Shown: one piece after another, positions 51,149-61,540 of the stretch | How positions within the stretch are numbered: position 1 is the stretch's first letter | Layout: the number at the start of each line of letters is the position of its first letter | The notes under the pieces: model-generated | What the model was told of the DNA's origin: nothing | The model's input: the letters and a program-made list of their open reading frames with translations, nothing else | The model's database searches: none | Assembly (NCBI RefSeq): GCF_003934165.1 | Contig: NZ_RKST01000008.1 | Span: forward strand, 62,001 to 126,000 | Source of the DNA: Borborobacter arsenicus | GTDB lineage: Bacteria; Pseudomonadota; Alphaproteobacteria; Rhizobiales; Rhizobiaceae | DNA length: 64,000 bases | Reading direction: 5' to 3' | Made by a program: the position numbers and the translations under genes

Positions 51149-52087
51149 CATGCCGCTGGTGATCATGTAGAGCAACCCCGTCACCGTGACGACGGAAATA
51201 CATGTCGTCAAAAGCACGCTGGCGGATGCGCGCTCCACCCACACGCCATATTGCTGGGCAATGACGAAGACGTTGGTCGCAGTCGGCAATGCAGCCAGCA
51301 AGACTGCCGAAAATATCCAGACTTCGGAAAAATTGCCGATCCAGCTCAACACCACATAGCACAGCAGCGGATGGACGATCAGCTTCAGCGCGGCAATCGG
51401 CGCCATTTCGGTCGGCACGCGCTTGAGCGGCCGCAGCGCCAGCGTGACACCCATGGCAAACAGCGCGCAGGGAGCAGCAGCCTGCGACAGATATTCGAGC
51501 AGGCGTTCCACCGGCAAAGGCGGCCGGAACTGCAGGAACGCGGCGGCAACGCCGAAAGCTGTGGCAATGATGAAGGGATGCAGCAGGATCTTGCGCGCGA
51601 CGCCGAACGCAAGCTTAAGCGGCGGCGTCTTTTCACCGCCTGAGAGCGCCATCATCAGCGGGGCGATGGCAAAATGCATGACGTTTTCGAAACAGAAAAT
51701 CAGCGCCACCGGCACCGCCGCCTCCTCGCCGAAAGCCAGCAGCGCCAGGCCGGGACCCATATAGCCGATATTTCCATATGCCGCGGCCAGCCCCTTGATC
51801 GTCGATTGCGCGATCTCGCCGCGCGACAGCAGCACGGAGCCCGCAAACATCAGCGAAAACACGATGTAGGTTGAGAGCACCGAGCCGAAAATATAGCTTC
51901 CTTCGGTCAGCTTCTCGATCGGCGTCTTGGCAAGCAATTGGAAGAACAGTGCTGGCAACGCCACATAGATGATGAAGATATTCATCCAGCCCAGAGCTTC
52001 GAGCGGTTCGCGCCTCAACCGCGCCACGACGAAGCCCGTAAAGATCAGTCCGAAAAAAGGCAGGACCAGCCCGATGACATCCGACAT
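51125..52087 (-). CDS. AEC-family transporter (auxin efflux carrier type)
   Basis: 320 residues with about ten membrane segments. Conserved features are the N-terminal VIGLVLPFFGLIFTGFVVAR and the central AAYGNIGYMGPGLALLAFG, as in the MleP/AEC family. Substrates are often organic acids but cannot be told from sequence. It is convergent with the UbiH gene and divergent from hspQ. Confidence 0.92.
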   Translation of the reverse strand: MSDVIGLVLPFFGLIFTGFVVARLRREPLEALGWMNIFIIYVALPALFFQLLAKTPIEKLTEGSYIFGSVLSTYIVFSLMFAGSVLLSRGEIAQSTIKGLAAAYGNIGYMGPGLALLAFGEEAAVPVALIFCFENVMHFAIAPLMMALSGGEKTPPLKLAFGVARKILLHPFIIATAFGVAAAFLQFRPPLPVERLLEYLSQAAAPCALFAMGVTLALRPLKRVPTEMAPIAALKLIVHPLLCYVVLSWIGNFSEVWIFSAVLLAALPTATNVFVIAQQYGVWVERASASVLLTTCISVVTVTGLLYMITSGMLPPDLFP

Positions 52088-52221
52088 TTTTGCCTGTTTA
52101 TCCGTGCGTCGTGCTGGATGCGCGGCGCTGTAACGTGCCGCGCGTCAAACCGTCAACCCGCACAGGGATTGAATTGCCGGGAAAGCTGCGCCAAATAGCT
52201 TTTAGGGGCGTAAACAGCGTG

Positions 52222-52551
52222 ATGGAAATGAAGACAGCAAAATTTTCGATCGGCCAGGTGGTGCGGCACCGCTTGTTCCCGTTTCGGGGCGTGATCTTCG
52301 ATGTCGATCCGCAATTCAGTAACACCGAAGAATGGTATGAGGCGATCCCCGCCGATGTCCGCCCGGACAGGGACCAGCCCTTCTACCATCTGCTCGCCGA
52401 AAACGACGAGACCGAATACATCGCCTATGTTTCGGAGCAGAACCTGCTTGCCGACCAGTCAGGCGAGCCGGTGCGGCATCCCCAGTTGCGTGAATTGTTC
52501 AACCGCACCACCGATGGCCGCTACGAGCCCAAGGGGCACGCGCGCCACTGA
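52222..52551 (+). CDS. hspQ: Heat shock protein HspQ
   Basis: 109 residues from ATG 52222; GTG 52219 is also possible. The YccV/HspQ domain is clear: KFSIGQVVRHRLFPFRGVIF and TEEWYEAIP, then DQPFYHLLAEND and YIAYVSEQNLL. It binds hemimethylated DNA and in enterobacteria acts as an adaptor for Lon. It is convergent with trkA, with 36 bases between. Confidence 0.95.
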   Translation: MEMKTAKFSIGQVVRHRLFPFRGVIFDVDPQFSNTEEWYEAIPADVRPDRDQPFYHLLAENDETEYIAYVSEQNLLADQSGEPVRHPQLRELFNRTTDGRYEPKGHARH

Positions 52552-52587
52552 GGCGCCGATCGGCGACCGTCGCAGCCTCCAACCGGC

Positions 52588-53964
52588 TCAGAAGAATTCC
52601 AGACTGACCCGGAACATCTGTTCGACGTCCTTGACCGCATCGGCGAGCGCGAAAATCACCACCCGATCCTTTGGCTTGATCGTCAGGGCACCGCTTGGCC
52701 TGATCACCGTGCCTTCGCGATAGACCGCGCCCACCCGCATGCCGTCGGGCAGGTCGAGGTCGCGTAGATAGCTGCCGACCAGAGGTGAGGTTTCCAGCGC
52801 TTCGGCTTCGATGATCTCGGCGGCCCCGCGCATCACGCTGTGAACGGCGCGGATGCGCCCGCGGCGCACATGCTGCAGCACCCTCGATGTCGTGACCGAG
52901 CCAGGATTGACGTAAGCGTCGATGCCGACCGACTTGGTCAGGTCCTGATAGGACGGATTGTTGATCAGAACCAGGTTTGCCTTGCAGCCCAGGCGCTTGG
53001 CCATGACACCGGAGAGGATATTGACCTGATCGTTGTTGGTCAGCGCCACCATCAGGTCGGCGTCCTGGATATCGGCTTCGTGCAGCAGCTTCTGATCAAG
53101 CGCGCTGCCATTGAGTACGACGGTGCGGCGCAATTGGTCGGCAACGAGGACGGCGCGTTCCCGGTTGGATTCGATGATCTTGATCTTGGTGCGGCTTTGC
53201 CGCTGCTCGATGGCCTCAGCGACATAGAGGCCGATATTACCACCGCCGGCAATCACGATTCGGGTCGCTTCCTGCTCGTCATGCCCGAACAAAGTGAGCG
53301 TACGGCGGACCTGATCCTTGGTGGTGACCACATAGGCCATGTCGCCCGGTTCGAGTTGGTCTTCCGAATGCGGAATGAACAGCTTCTCGTCGCGCACGAT
53401 TCCCACGACGGTTGAAGGCAGGTCGGGAAAAAGCTCGCTCAATTGCGAAAGCTGCGTGTGGACGACGGGGCATTCTTCGAGGCATTCGATCGCAACCATG
53501 GCGATCTTGTCCTCGGCAAAACGCACGACATCGGTTGCACCCGGCAGGGCGATGCGGCGCAGGACCATTTCGCCGACTTCCTTCTCGGGCGAAATGATGA
53601 CGTCGATCGGCAGGTGCTCGCGTGCAAACAGGTTCTGGTAATGCGGCTGCAGATAGGATTGTGCGCGGATGCGGGCAATCTTCATCGGCACATTGAACAA
53701 AGCGTGCGCGACCTCGCAGGCGACGATGTTGACCTCGTCGAAAAGCGTTACCGCGATGATCATGTCGGCATTCTGCGCGCCGGCCGCCTCGAGCACGTCT
53801 GGATGTGCGCCATGGCCGACAAAGCCGCGCACATCCAGCGCATCGCGCACCGCATGGATGAGCGCCGGCGAGGTGTCGATCACCGAAACATCGTTCTTTT
53901 CGGCGGCCAGGCGCTCGGCAATGCCGTAGCCCACCTGCCCCGCGCCACAAATGATTACTCGCAT
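52588..53964 (-). CDS. trkA: Trk potassium uptake regulatory protein TrkA
   Basis: 458 residues, two tandem halves. Each has a TrkA-N Rossmann domain (MRVIICGAGQVGYGIAERLA and TRIVIAGGGNIGLYVAEAI) and a TrkA-C domain. It binds NAD(H) at the cytoplasmic face of the TrkH channel. It follows ntrX by 34 bases on the same strand, a linkage well known in alphaproteobacteria. Confidence 0.96.
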   Translation of the reverse strand: MRVIICGAGQVGYGIAERLAAEKNDVSVIDTSPALIHAVRDALDVRGFVGHGAHPDVLEAAGAQNADMIIAVTLFDEVNIVACEVAHALFNVPMKIARIRAQSYLQPHYQNLFAREHLPIDVIISPEKEVGEMVLRRIALPGATDVVRFAEDKIAMVAIECLEECPVVHTQLSQLSELFPDLPSTVVGIVRDEKLFIPHSEDQLEPGDMAYVVTTKDQVRRTLTLFGHDEQEATRIVIAGGGNIGLYVAEAIEQRQSRTKIKIIESNRERAVLVADQLRRTVVLNGSALDQKLLHEADIQDADLMVALTNNDQVNILSGVMAKRLGCKANLVLINNPSYQDLTKSVGIDAYVNPGSVTTSRVLQHVRRGRIRAVHSVMRGAAEIIEAEALETSPLVGSYLRDLDLPDGMRVGAVYREGTVIRPSGALTIKPKDRVVIFALADAVKDVEQMFRVSLEFF

Positions 53965-53998
53965 TCAGAAACCCCAGCCGGGCAGGATATGAGGCACT

Positions 53999-55360
53999 TC
54001 AGACTCCGAGCGACTTGAGTTTACGATGGAGAGCCGAGCGTTCCATACCAATGAACTCGGCCGTACGCGAGATATTCCCGCCGAAACGGTTGATCTGCGC
54101 GATCAGATACTCCTTTTCGAACATTTCGCGCGCTTCGCGCAGCGGCAGCGCCATAATGTGCTGGTCCGACTGGTTGGGCGTGCGCGGCATCACGTCGCCG
54201 ATCTCCGAGGGCAGCAAATCCGCCGTGATCGGTGCATCCACATCGTCGCCGCGCGCCAGGATCATCAGCCGCTCGATATTGTTGCGGAGCTGGCGCACAT
54301 TGCCGGGCCAGTTATGGGCTTGCAGCACGGCCATCGCGTCGTCACCGATGCGGCGCGGCTTGATGCCGGCCTGCCGCGCCACCTGTTTCATGAAGCCATC
54401 GACCAGATAGGGAATGTCTTCACGCCGCTCGGCCAGGCCTGGAACCATGACCGGCACCACCGCCAGGCGATGGTAAAGATCCTCGCGAAAACGCCCTTCC
54501 GCGATCATGGCCTCGAGGTTCTGGGCGGTGGACGAGATGATGCGTACATCCACCTTCACCCGCTTGGTCCCCCCTACCCGCTCGAACTGCTGCTCGACAA
54601 GCACGCGCAGGATCTTGCTTTGGGTCTCGCGCGGCATGTCAGCCACTTCATCCAGATAGAGGATGCCGCGATGCGCTTCTTCCAGCGCGCCTACCTTGCG
54701 TTCGCCGCCGTTGGATTCGGTGCCGAACAGTTCGATTTCCATGCGCTCAGGCGTGATGGTCGCAGCGTTGACCGAGACGAACGGGCCGGTCTTGCGCGCC
54801 GACAGCGCATGGATGGCGCGCGCGACTTGCTCTTTGCCCGAGCCGGACGGCCCGATGATCATGATGCGGCTGTTAGTCGGCGCAACGCGTTCGATCGTCT
54901 GGCGCAACTGGCTCATGGCCGACGACATGCCGATCAGTTCGAAGCTTTCGCCTGACCGCATTTTCAGGTCCGACACTTCGCGCTTGAGCTTCGAAGTTTC
55001 CAATGCGCGTTCGGCAATCAGGATCAGCCGGTCAGCCTTGAAGGGCTTTTCAATGAAGTCATAGGCCCCGCGCCTTATCGCCGACACGGCCGTTTCGATA
55101 TTGCCGTGGCCGGAAATCATGACGACCGGCAGATTGGGATGCATCACCTTGATCTGGTCAAGCAATGCCAACCCATCCAGGCGTGAGCCCTGCAACCAGA
55201 TATCAAGGAACACGAGGCGCGGCACGCGGTCGGCAATAGTTGCCAAAGCGCTGTCTGCATCGTGTGCGGTGCGTGTTTCATGACCCTCGTCGCTCAGGAT
55301 GCCGGCGACAAGTTCGCGGATATCTTCTTCGTCATCGACGATAAGGATGTCAGACGCCAT
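53999..55360 (-). CDS. ntrX: NtrX response regulator
   Basis: 453 residues. Receiver domain with the phospho-acceptor in LVFLDIWLQGSRLDG (Asp53), an AAA+ domain with Walker A GPSGSGKEQVARAI and DEVADM, and a Fis-type HTH in NISRTAEFIGMERSALHRKL. The GAFTGA loop needed to contact sigma-54 is absent: the matching place reads FGTESNGGERKVGALEE. This is known for NtrX of alphaproteobacteria. Its start overlaps the end of ntrY by 11 bases. Confidence 0.96.
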   Translation of the reverse strand: MASDILIVDDEEDIRELVAGILSDEGHETRTAHDADSALATIADRVPRLVFLDIWLQGSRLDGLALLDQIKVMHPNLPVVMISGHGNIETAVSAIRRGAYDFIEKPFKADRLILIAERALETSKLKREVSDLKMRSGESFELIGMSSAMSQLRQTIERVAPTNSRIMIIGPSGSGKEQVARAIHALSARKTGPFVSVNAATITPERMEIELFGTESNGGERKVGALEEAHRGILYLDEVADMPRETQSKILRVLVEQQFERVGGTKRVKVDVRIISSTAQNLEAMIAEGRFREDLYHRLAVVPVMVPGLAERREDIPYLVDGFMKQVARQAGIKPRRIGDDAMAVLQAHNWPGNVRQLRNNIERLMILARGDDVDAPITADLLPSEIGDVMPRTPNQSDQHIMALPLREAREMFEKEYLIAQINRFGGNISRTAEFIGMERSALHRKLKSLGV

Positions 55361-57632
55361 TATCGACCTTTTCAGTTACTCTTTCATTCTCGACGGGTTT
55401 TGCGTCGGCGTCCGTTGCCTTGGCCGCCGGCAAAATCACCGTCACCATCGCGCCCCGCCCCTCGTGGAAATCGGCAGGAGCATCGTGAAGCTCCAGCCTT
55501 CCGCCATGGTCTTCCACAATCTTCTTGACGATGGCGAGGCCAAGGCCGGTGCCTTTTTCCCGCGTCGTCATATATGGCTCGAGCAGCCGCTGCCGGTTTT
55601 CGTGCGGCAGACCCTTGCCATTATCGATCACATCCACCCTGAAGACGTTGTCCTGGCGTTCGGCCTTGATACGGATGACGCCCGGCTCATCACTGTCGCG
55701 GTCGGTAGACTCGATCGCTTCGGCCGCGTTTTTCATGATATTGCCGAAGGCTTGCGACAGCAGACGGCTATCGAAAGTACCCTTGAGCGGTTCACTGCCG
55801 AAATCGCGCTCGAAGGTGATGTCGGATCGGCTGACTTCGATCAGGAACGAGGCTTCGCGAAGCGCATCGCGCAGGTCAATCGTCTTCATCTCCGGCTTCG
55901 GCATGCGTGCAAAGGCCGAGAATTCGTCGACCATGCGACCGATATCCTCGACCTGCCGGATGATCGTGTCCGTGCACTGATCGAAGACTTCGCGATCCTC
56001 GGTGATCACCTTGCCGTAGCGGCGTCTGATCCGCTCCGCCGAAAGCTGGATCGGCGTCAGCGGGTTCTTGATCTCGTGGGCGATGCGACGAGCCACATCC
56101 GCCCAAGCGGAGGTGCGCTGCGCCTGCACCAGGTCGGTGATGTCGTCCACCGTCACGACATAGGATTTTTCCTCGTCCGCATTGTCGCCCTCCTCGATCG
56201 TCACCTGCACATTGAAGGTACGTTCGGCCCCTGCCCGGTAGAAGGTGACCTGCTCGCGATAGCCGGGCCGCCCGGAACTGCGGCAAATCTCGAAGGCGCG
56301 CCCGACATGCGGCAAAAGCACCGAGAGATTCTGGCCGACCGACGCTTCCGCCGAGATTGCCAGCATCGTTTCGGCTGAGCGGTTGACGATGGTGATGGTA
56401 CCGAATGGATCGACCCCGATTACGCCTGCGGTGACACCGGAAAGCACCGCTTCGGAGAAACGCCGTCTTTCGTCGATGAGGTCCTTTGCCTTCAGGATCT
56501 CATTGCGCTGTGATTTCAGTTCCAGCAGCATCTTGTTGAACGTATCGCCGAGCGAGGCCACGTCTCCGTCGGACTGGCGCACCGGTACTGACACGTCGAG
56601 ATTGCCGGTCGCCACCTCGTCAGCAGCGCCGATCAATTGTCGGATCGGCCGCACCAGGCGGTCGGCAACGGCGATGCCGGTCCAGATCGCCGACAGTACC
56701 ACGATCAGCGTCAGTGACAGATAAGGCAGCGCAATCGCCACTTGCGAGGTACGCCGGTTGGCCTCCAGCCCGCGATATTCGGCAGTGTTAGCCCGCACGA
56801 TTTCGCGCGCCTTGATGACTTCGGGATCGACCAGCCGGATAGTGTAGAGATAGAGCCCTTCGATCTCGCGCAGCTTGACGATCGCGCCGACGATGTTGCG
56901 GGTGCGCGGCTCAATCAGCACCACCTTGCCGTCGGTCGCCTCGCTGGCGGCTCCGGCCGGCGCCTCCGGCATGGCGAAGTCCGAAGGCGTCTGCGCCGTC
57001 ATGACGAAAGAGCCGTCTGCCCGGATCAGCGCCGCATGCGCGAGCGCCCGTCCGACGGCCTGCTGGCTCATGAAATTGCGAAAGCCGGTGCGATCAAGCC
57101 CGTAAAGCGTGCGGGCATTGTCCAGGTCATAGGCCATGGACAGCGTCGTGCCCTGCAAATTGCGGGCATTTTCCTGGACATAGGCGTCGGCAATCGACAG
57201 CGACGAGTTGATGATCGTCTTGGTGCGGATCTCAAACCAGCGGTCGAGCCCGATATCGAGGGTGATGGATGCGATGATCGCCACGATGATAGCCGGAATG
57301 GCTGCCATTAGCGCAAACATGGTGACGATGCGCACATGCAGGCGCGACGCCGCCTTGCCGCGCCGCCTGGCGCTGAGGATCCGGTGCACTTCCCGGGCAA
57401 TAAGCGCCATCAGGAACAGGATGAAGCCCGCATTCACCCCGATCAGCGCCAGCGTGATCGTCTCGTTCGGGGTCAGCGGTGTCGCACCGACCAGGATGGC
57501 GAATGACACGGCGGCGGTCAGCAATGCACCGACCACGGCGACTACTCCCGGCAGCGCCAGAAGTCGGCGGCCGTCGGTCCTCGTTCGGTCGAGAAACAGC
57601 GGTTGAGCGGTTGTTGGTATCTGACTAGCCAT
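55350..57632 (-). CDS. ntrY: NtrY sensor histidine kinase
   Basis: 760 residues from ATG 57632. Several membrane segments in the first third enclose an extracytoplasmic region, then HAMP (VRPIRQLIGAADEVATGNLD), PAS and the kinase core. The H-box is [20 protein letters not shown], with the N-box NIMKNAAEAIE. It senses nitrogen or redox state and phosphorylates NtrX. The gap of 123 bases to ntrC could hold a separate promoter. Confidence 0.96.
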   Translation of the reverse strand: MASQIPTTAQPLFLDRTRTDGRRLLALPGVVAVVGALLTAAVSFAILVGATPLTPNETITLALIGVNAGFILFLMALIAREVHRILSARRRGKAASRLHVRIVTMFALMAAIPAIIVAIIASITLDIGLDRWFEIRTKTIINSSLSIADAYVQENARNLQGTTLSMAYDLDNARTLYGLDRTGFRNFMSQQAVGRALAHAALIRADGSFVMTAQTPSDFAMPEAPAGAASEATDGKVVLIEPRTRNIVGAIVKLREIEGLYLYTIRLVDPEVIKAREIVRANTAEYRGLEANRRTSQVAIALPYLSLTLIVVLSAIWTGIAVADRLVRPIRQLIGAADEVATGNLDVSVPVRQSDGDVASLGDTFNKMLLELKSQRNEILKAKDLIDERRRFSEAVLSGVTAGVIGVDPFGTITIVNRSAETMLAISAEASVGQNLSVLLPHVGRAFEICRSSGRPGYREQVTFYRAGAERTFNVQVTIEEGDNADEEKSYVVTVDDITDLVQAQRTSAWADVARRIAHEIKNPLTPIQLSAERIRRRYGKVITEDREVFDQCTDTIIRQVEDIGRMVDEFSAFARMPKPEMKTIDLRDALREASFLIEVSRSDITFERDFGSEPLKGTFDSRLLSQAFGNIMKNAAEAIESTDRDSDEPGVIRIKAERQDNVFRVDVIDNGKGLPHENRQRLLEPYMTTREKGTGLGLAIVKKIVEDHGGRLELHDAPADFHEGRGAMVTVILPAAKATDADAKPVENERVTEKVDNGV

Positions 57633-57755
57633 GCCGTTGCTTGCGGAACTGCGAATGCGTTGAATCAATGCAACACATTGTGGCGATTATGCAACAAAGC
57701 CGCTACCTGTGGAAAGATTTGCCGGTGGTTTCCCCGCGAATGGCTGGGGACAAGT

Positions 57756-59213
57756 TCAGCCCGGTTTGGCGGCCCGATAGACGTTGACACCGAGTTCGCG
57801 GATCTTCTTGCGCAGTGTGTTGCGGTTGAGGCCGAGCAGTTCAGCCGCCTTGATCTGGTTGCCACGGGTTGCCGTCATCGAAGCCAGCACCAGCGGAAAT
57901 TCGACTTCTGCCAGAATGCGCTGATAAAGGCCTGCTGGCGGCAGATCACCAGCAAATGACGCGAAATAGTTCTGCAGATAGTGCTCGACGGCCTGACCGA
58001 TGGATAGATCGCCCGGAATCGCGTCTCCGGCAGACGAGGCGGGCCGCTCGGGTGGAGATAATTCCGACTCGATAACCTGGGCTGAAATCTCGTCCTGAGC
58101 GTAAAGTGCTGCCAGGCGGCGAACCAGATTCTCCAATTCACGGACGTTGCCAGGCCATTGATAGCGCTTCATCAGTTCCAGCCCGGCGACTGAAATGCGC
58201 TTGGCTTGCAGACCCTCGCTTTCGCCCTGCTTGAAGAAATGCCGCACCAGATCGGCAATATCCTCGGAGCGTTCACGCAATGGCGGCAGCCTGACCGGAA
58301 CGACATTGAGGCGATAGAACAGATCTTCGCGGAACAGTCCCTGGTTGATCAGGGTGCGCAAATCCTTGTTGGTCGCCGCCACGATGCGTACGTCGGTGCG
58401 GATCGGCGTGCGCCCGCCGACCGTGGTGTATTCGCCCTGCTGCAACACGCGCAGCAGGCGCGTCTGCGCCTCCATCGGCATGTCGCCGATCTCGTCGAGA
58501 AACAGCGTGCCGCCTTCGGCCTGTTCGAAGCGACCCGAGGAGCGATTCTGCGCTCCGGTGAAGGCGCCGCGCTCATGGCCGAAAAGCTCCGATTCGATCA
58601 GGTCGCGCGGAATGGCCGCCATATTAATCGCCACGAAGGGGCCGTTGCGGCGGCGGCCATATTCATGCAGCGCCCGCGCAACCAGTTCCTTGCCGGTGCC
58701 CGATTCGCCAGAAATCATCACGGTCAGGTCCGTCTGCATCATACGGGCCAGCATGCGGTATATGTCCTGCATGGCCGGCGAGCGGCCAATCAGCGGCATG
58801 GCGTCCGTCGGCTCGTCCGGCTGCGGCTCGATCCTGGGCCGCCGCGGTTCGGACAGTGCCCTCTTGACGATGTTCAGAAGCTCGGTGAGATCGAAGGGCT
58901 TGGGCAGATACTCGTAGGCGCCGGCTTCGGATGCGCGGATTGCGGTCATGAAGGTGTTTTGCGCGCTCATGACGATGACCGGCAATTCCGGTCGGGCCTT
59001 CTTGATGCGCGGCAGCATGTCGAAGGCGTTTTCGTCGGGCATCACCACATCGGTAATGACCAGATCGCCTTCTCCTGCTGCCACCCAGCGCCATAGTGTT
59101 GCGGCGTTGGAGGTCACGCGCACTTCATATCCGGCACGCGACAGCGCCTGGTTCAGGACGGTACGGATGGCCGCGTCGTCATCCGCCACCAGAATATTGC
59201 CGGGCAGGTTCAT
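57756..59213 (-). CDS. ntrC: NtrC nitrogen response regulator
   Basis: 485 residues. Receiver domain with Asp55 in [15 protein letters not shown]. Sigma-54 AAA+ domain with Walker [19 protein letters not shown] and an intact GAFTGA in [15 protein letters not shown]-terminal Fis-type HTH in [20 protein letters not shown]. It activates nitrogen-assimilation genes when phosphorylated by NtrB. It overlaps ntrB by four bases. Confidence 0.97.
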   Translation of the reverse strand: MNLPGNILVADDDAAIRTVLNQALSRAGYEVRVTSNAATLWRWVAAGEGDLVITDVVMPDENAFDMLPRIKKARPELPVIVMSAQNTFMTAIRASEAGAYEYLPKPFDLTELLNIVKRALSEPRRPRIEPQPDEPTDAMPLIGRSPAMQDIYRMLARMMQTDLTVMISGESGTGKELVARALHEYGRRRNGPFVAINMAAIPRDLIESELFGHERGAFTGAQNRSSGRFEQAEGGTLFLDEIGDMPMEAQTRLLRVLQQGEYTTVGGRTPIRTDVRIVAATNKDLRTLINQGLFREDLFYRLNVVPVRLPPLRERSEDIADLVRHFFKQGESEGLQAKRISVAGLELMKRYQWPGNVRELENLVRRLAALYAQDEISAQVIESELSPPERPASSAGDAIPGDLSIGQAVEHYLQNYFASFAGDLPPAGLYQRILAEVEFPLVLASMTATRGNQIKAAELLGLNRNTLRKKIRELGVNVYRAAKPG

Positions 59214-60331
59214 GATGAATGGCCTCCGGTCGATTCCTCCTTCCAGGCAGGCATCAACACGCGAAAAGTGGTGCTGCGCGCTGTCGCTTCACATTCGACG
59301 ATCCCGCCATGTTCGCCCACGATCTTGGCCACCAGGGCCAGGCCAAGGCCCGTACCGTTCGGCTTGGTGGTGATGAATGGGTCGAACAGGATCGGCAGGA
59401 TATCGTCGGAGACGCCTGAGCCGTTGTCGTGAACGCAAAACTCCAGCGGCAGCGAGACGCGATCCTGCGAGCCGGGCACCGAAACCCGCATGCCGGGTCG
59501 GAACGCAGTCGACAGGGTGATTTCTCCGGCCGGATCGGCACCGATTGCTTCCGCTGCGTTCTTCACCAGGTTGAGAAACACCTGAACGAGGTGATCCCGA
59601 TTGGCAAGAACCGGAGGAAGTGATGGATCATAATCCTCCAGTATATTGATTTTCCGTGCAAAACCGTTCTTCGCAATGGCTTTTACGTGATCCAGCACGA
59701 CATGGATGTTGACGGGGTAGCGGTCGATGGGGCGCTCATCCGAAAACACCTCCATCCGGTCCACCAGAGAGACGATCCGGTCGGTTTCGTCGGTAATGAG
59801 GCGCGTCAGCGCCCGATCCTCGTCGGATACGGCGGTTTCGAGGAGCTGGGCCGCCCCGCGAATACCCGAAAGCGGATTCTTGATCTCATGGGCAAGCATG
59901 GCGGCAAGCCCTGTCACCGATCGAGCAGCCCCGCGATGCGTCATTTGCCTGTCGATCTTGTCGGCCATCGAGCGTTCCTGGAACATGACGACGACAGAGC
60001 CGGGCAGTTCCGGCACCGGCGCGACATAGATGTCGACGATCTTTTCGATGCCGAGACGTGGTGAGGAAATATCGACCCGATATTCGTTGACCGGGGCAAG
60101 GCGCTCCCGAACCTGTTCGACCAGTGTCAGGAGCGGGCTGCCGAACGGCACGAAACGCTCCAGCGTGGCGCGGGAGAGCATCGCGGCGCTGGACCGGAAG
60201 AAGTCCTCCGCATCGGCATTGGCATAGGTGATCAGATCGTCTGCGCCGATCATGATGACAGGCCGCCGGATCGTATTGAGGACGATGCGTGCGGCATCGC
60301 CGTCCTTTAGCGCGGATATGGAGGCCGTCAT
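59210..60331 (-). CDS. ntrB: NtrB nitrogen sensor kinase
   Basis: 373 residues from ATG 60331, which overlaps the dusB stop. A soluble kinase: N-terminal PAS domain ([20 protein letters not shown]) and kinase core with H-box [20 protein letters not shown] and N-box [13 protein letters not shown]. It works under control of PII proteins. No membrane segments are present. Confidence 0.97.
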   Translation of the reverse strand: MTASISALKDGDAARIVLNTIRRPVIMIGADDLITYANADAEDFFRSSAAMLSRATLERFVPFGSPLLTLVEQVRERLAPVNEYRVDISSPRLGIEKIVDIYVAPVPELPGSVVVMFQERSMADKIDRQMTHRGAARSVTGLAAMLAHEIKNPLSGIRGAAQLLETAVSDEDRALTRLITDETDRIVSLVDRMEVFSDERPIDRYPVNIHVVLDHVKAIAKNGFARKINILEDYDPSLPPVLANRDHLVQVFLNLVKNAAEAIGADPAGEITLSTAFRPGMRVSVPGSQDRVSLPLEFCVHDNGSGVSDDILPILFDPFITTKPNGTGLGLALVAKIVGEHGGIVECEATARSTTFRVLMPAWKEESTGGHSS

Positions 60332-61350
60332 GCGGCAGTCCTTGCCGGAATGCCGTCTGTGCCGGCGAAGGCCTGCCACAGAAGGTCGACAACCTTGGAG
60401 GGCTCAAAACTCGTCAGGATTTGCGAACGCATGTCAGGCGGCGCATCCGCCGCGTGGCGCTCAAGATACCAGCCGAGATGTTTTCTCGCCTGCCGCAGTC
60501 CGCTTTCGGCGCCGTAAAGCGACAGCATGTCTTCATAGTGGGCGATGACATAGTCGGCAAAGGCTGCGGGGCTCTGCGGCGCGTCGACAGTGATGCAGGC
60601 TGCCTTGGCTGCGATCGCCCCTGCAGTCCACGGCGCGCCATAGTTCGAGCGCCCGACCATCACCGCATCCGCACCCGATTGCGACAGGATTGCAGCGGCA
60701 TCCCGCGGTGTCGTGATGTCGCCATTGGCTACGACCGGGATGGACACGGCTTCCTTAACGCGGGCAATGGCGCGCCAATCCGCCCTGCCCTTGTAGAACT
60801 GGCAGCGCGTGCGGCCGTGAACGGTCACCATTTTCACCCCGACCTGTTCGGCACGCCGAGCAAGCGTCGGCGCATTGAGCGCACTTTCGTCCCAACCGAG
60901 TCGCATCTTCACTGTCACCGGTACATCGACCGCGCCGACAACGGCTTCGATCAGCGACAGCGCATGGTCGAGATCGCGCATCAGTGCCGAACCGGCATAG
61001 CCTCCAGTCACCTTCTTGGCCGGGCAGCCCATATTGATATCGATGATGTCGGCGCCCTCACCTACCGCGATCCGCGCGCCCTCGGCCATATGGGTGGCCT
61101 CGCGGCCGGCAAGCTGGACCATATGCACCGGAAGACCGGAATGGCGGATTCGCATGCCCGATGTGACGTGGCCTTTGGCAAGCTCGCCGCTGGCAACCAT
61201 TTCGGATACGACCAGGCCCGCGCCGTGATGGTAGGCACGCTTTCTGAAAGGCTCATCGGTGACGCCCGACATCGGGGCCAGGAAGACGCGGTTGCGGATT
61301 TCGATATTGCCGATGGTCAGCGGTTTGGCCAAGTCTGCGAAGTCAATCAT
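60328..61350 (-). CDS. dusB: tRNA-dihydrouridine synthase DusB (NifR3)
   Basis: 340 residues. FMN-binding TIM barrel: [18 protein letters not shown] at the start, [20 protein letters not shown] with the catalytic cysteine, and [14 protein letters not shown]. It modifies uridine in tRNA D-loops. It leads the ntrBC operon, as in most alphaproteobacteria, hence the name nifR3. Confidence 0.97.
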   Translation of the reverse strand: MIDFADLAKPLTIGNIEIRNRVFLAPMSGVTDEPFRKRAYHHGAGLVVSEMVASGELAKGHVTSGMRIRHSGLPVHMVQLAGREATHMAEGARIAVGEGADIIDINMGCPAKKVTGGYAGSALMRDLDHALSLIEAVVGAVDVPVTVKMRLGWDESALNAPTLARRAEQVGVKMVTVHGRTRCQFYKGRADWRAIARVKEAVSIPVVANGDITTPRDAAAILSQSGADAVMVGRSNYGAPWTAGAIAAKAACITVDAPQSPAAFADYVIAHYEDMLSLYGAESGLRQARKHLGWYLERHAADAPPDMRSQILTSFEPSKVVDLLWQAFAGTDGIPARTAA

Positions 61351-61540
61351 GCATAATTACCGGGCAGCGCTTACTGTTGCATAATATCTAGCCAAATCCC
61401 TGCTATTGTGCAATGCAAAATGCTGGTGACTGTGGTTTGACCACGCTTACGGCTTTTCGTCGGCGACCAGAGTCCTTATCTTGGCGCGGAACGATTTCGC
61501 CGCATATGAGCCGGCGCCCGAACTGTCAGGACGGCCCCTC

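Noticed and set aside
57669-57755. Intrinsic terminator between ntrC and ntrY
   Set aside because: No GC stem with a T-run could be found in the gap.
61351-61480. NtrC binding site or sigma-54 promoter ahead of dusB
   Set aside because: The region has TGCAATGCA-like stretches but neither the spaced NtrC dyad nor a GG-N10-GC promoter is convincing.
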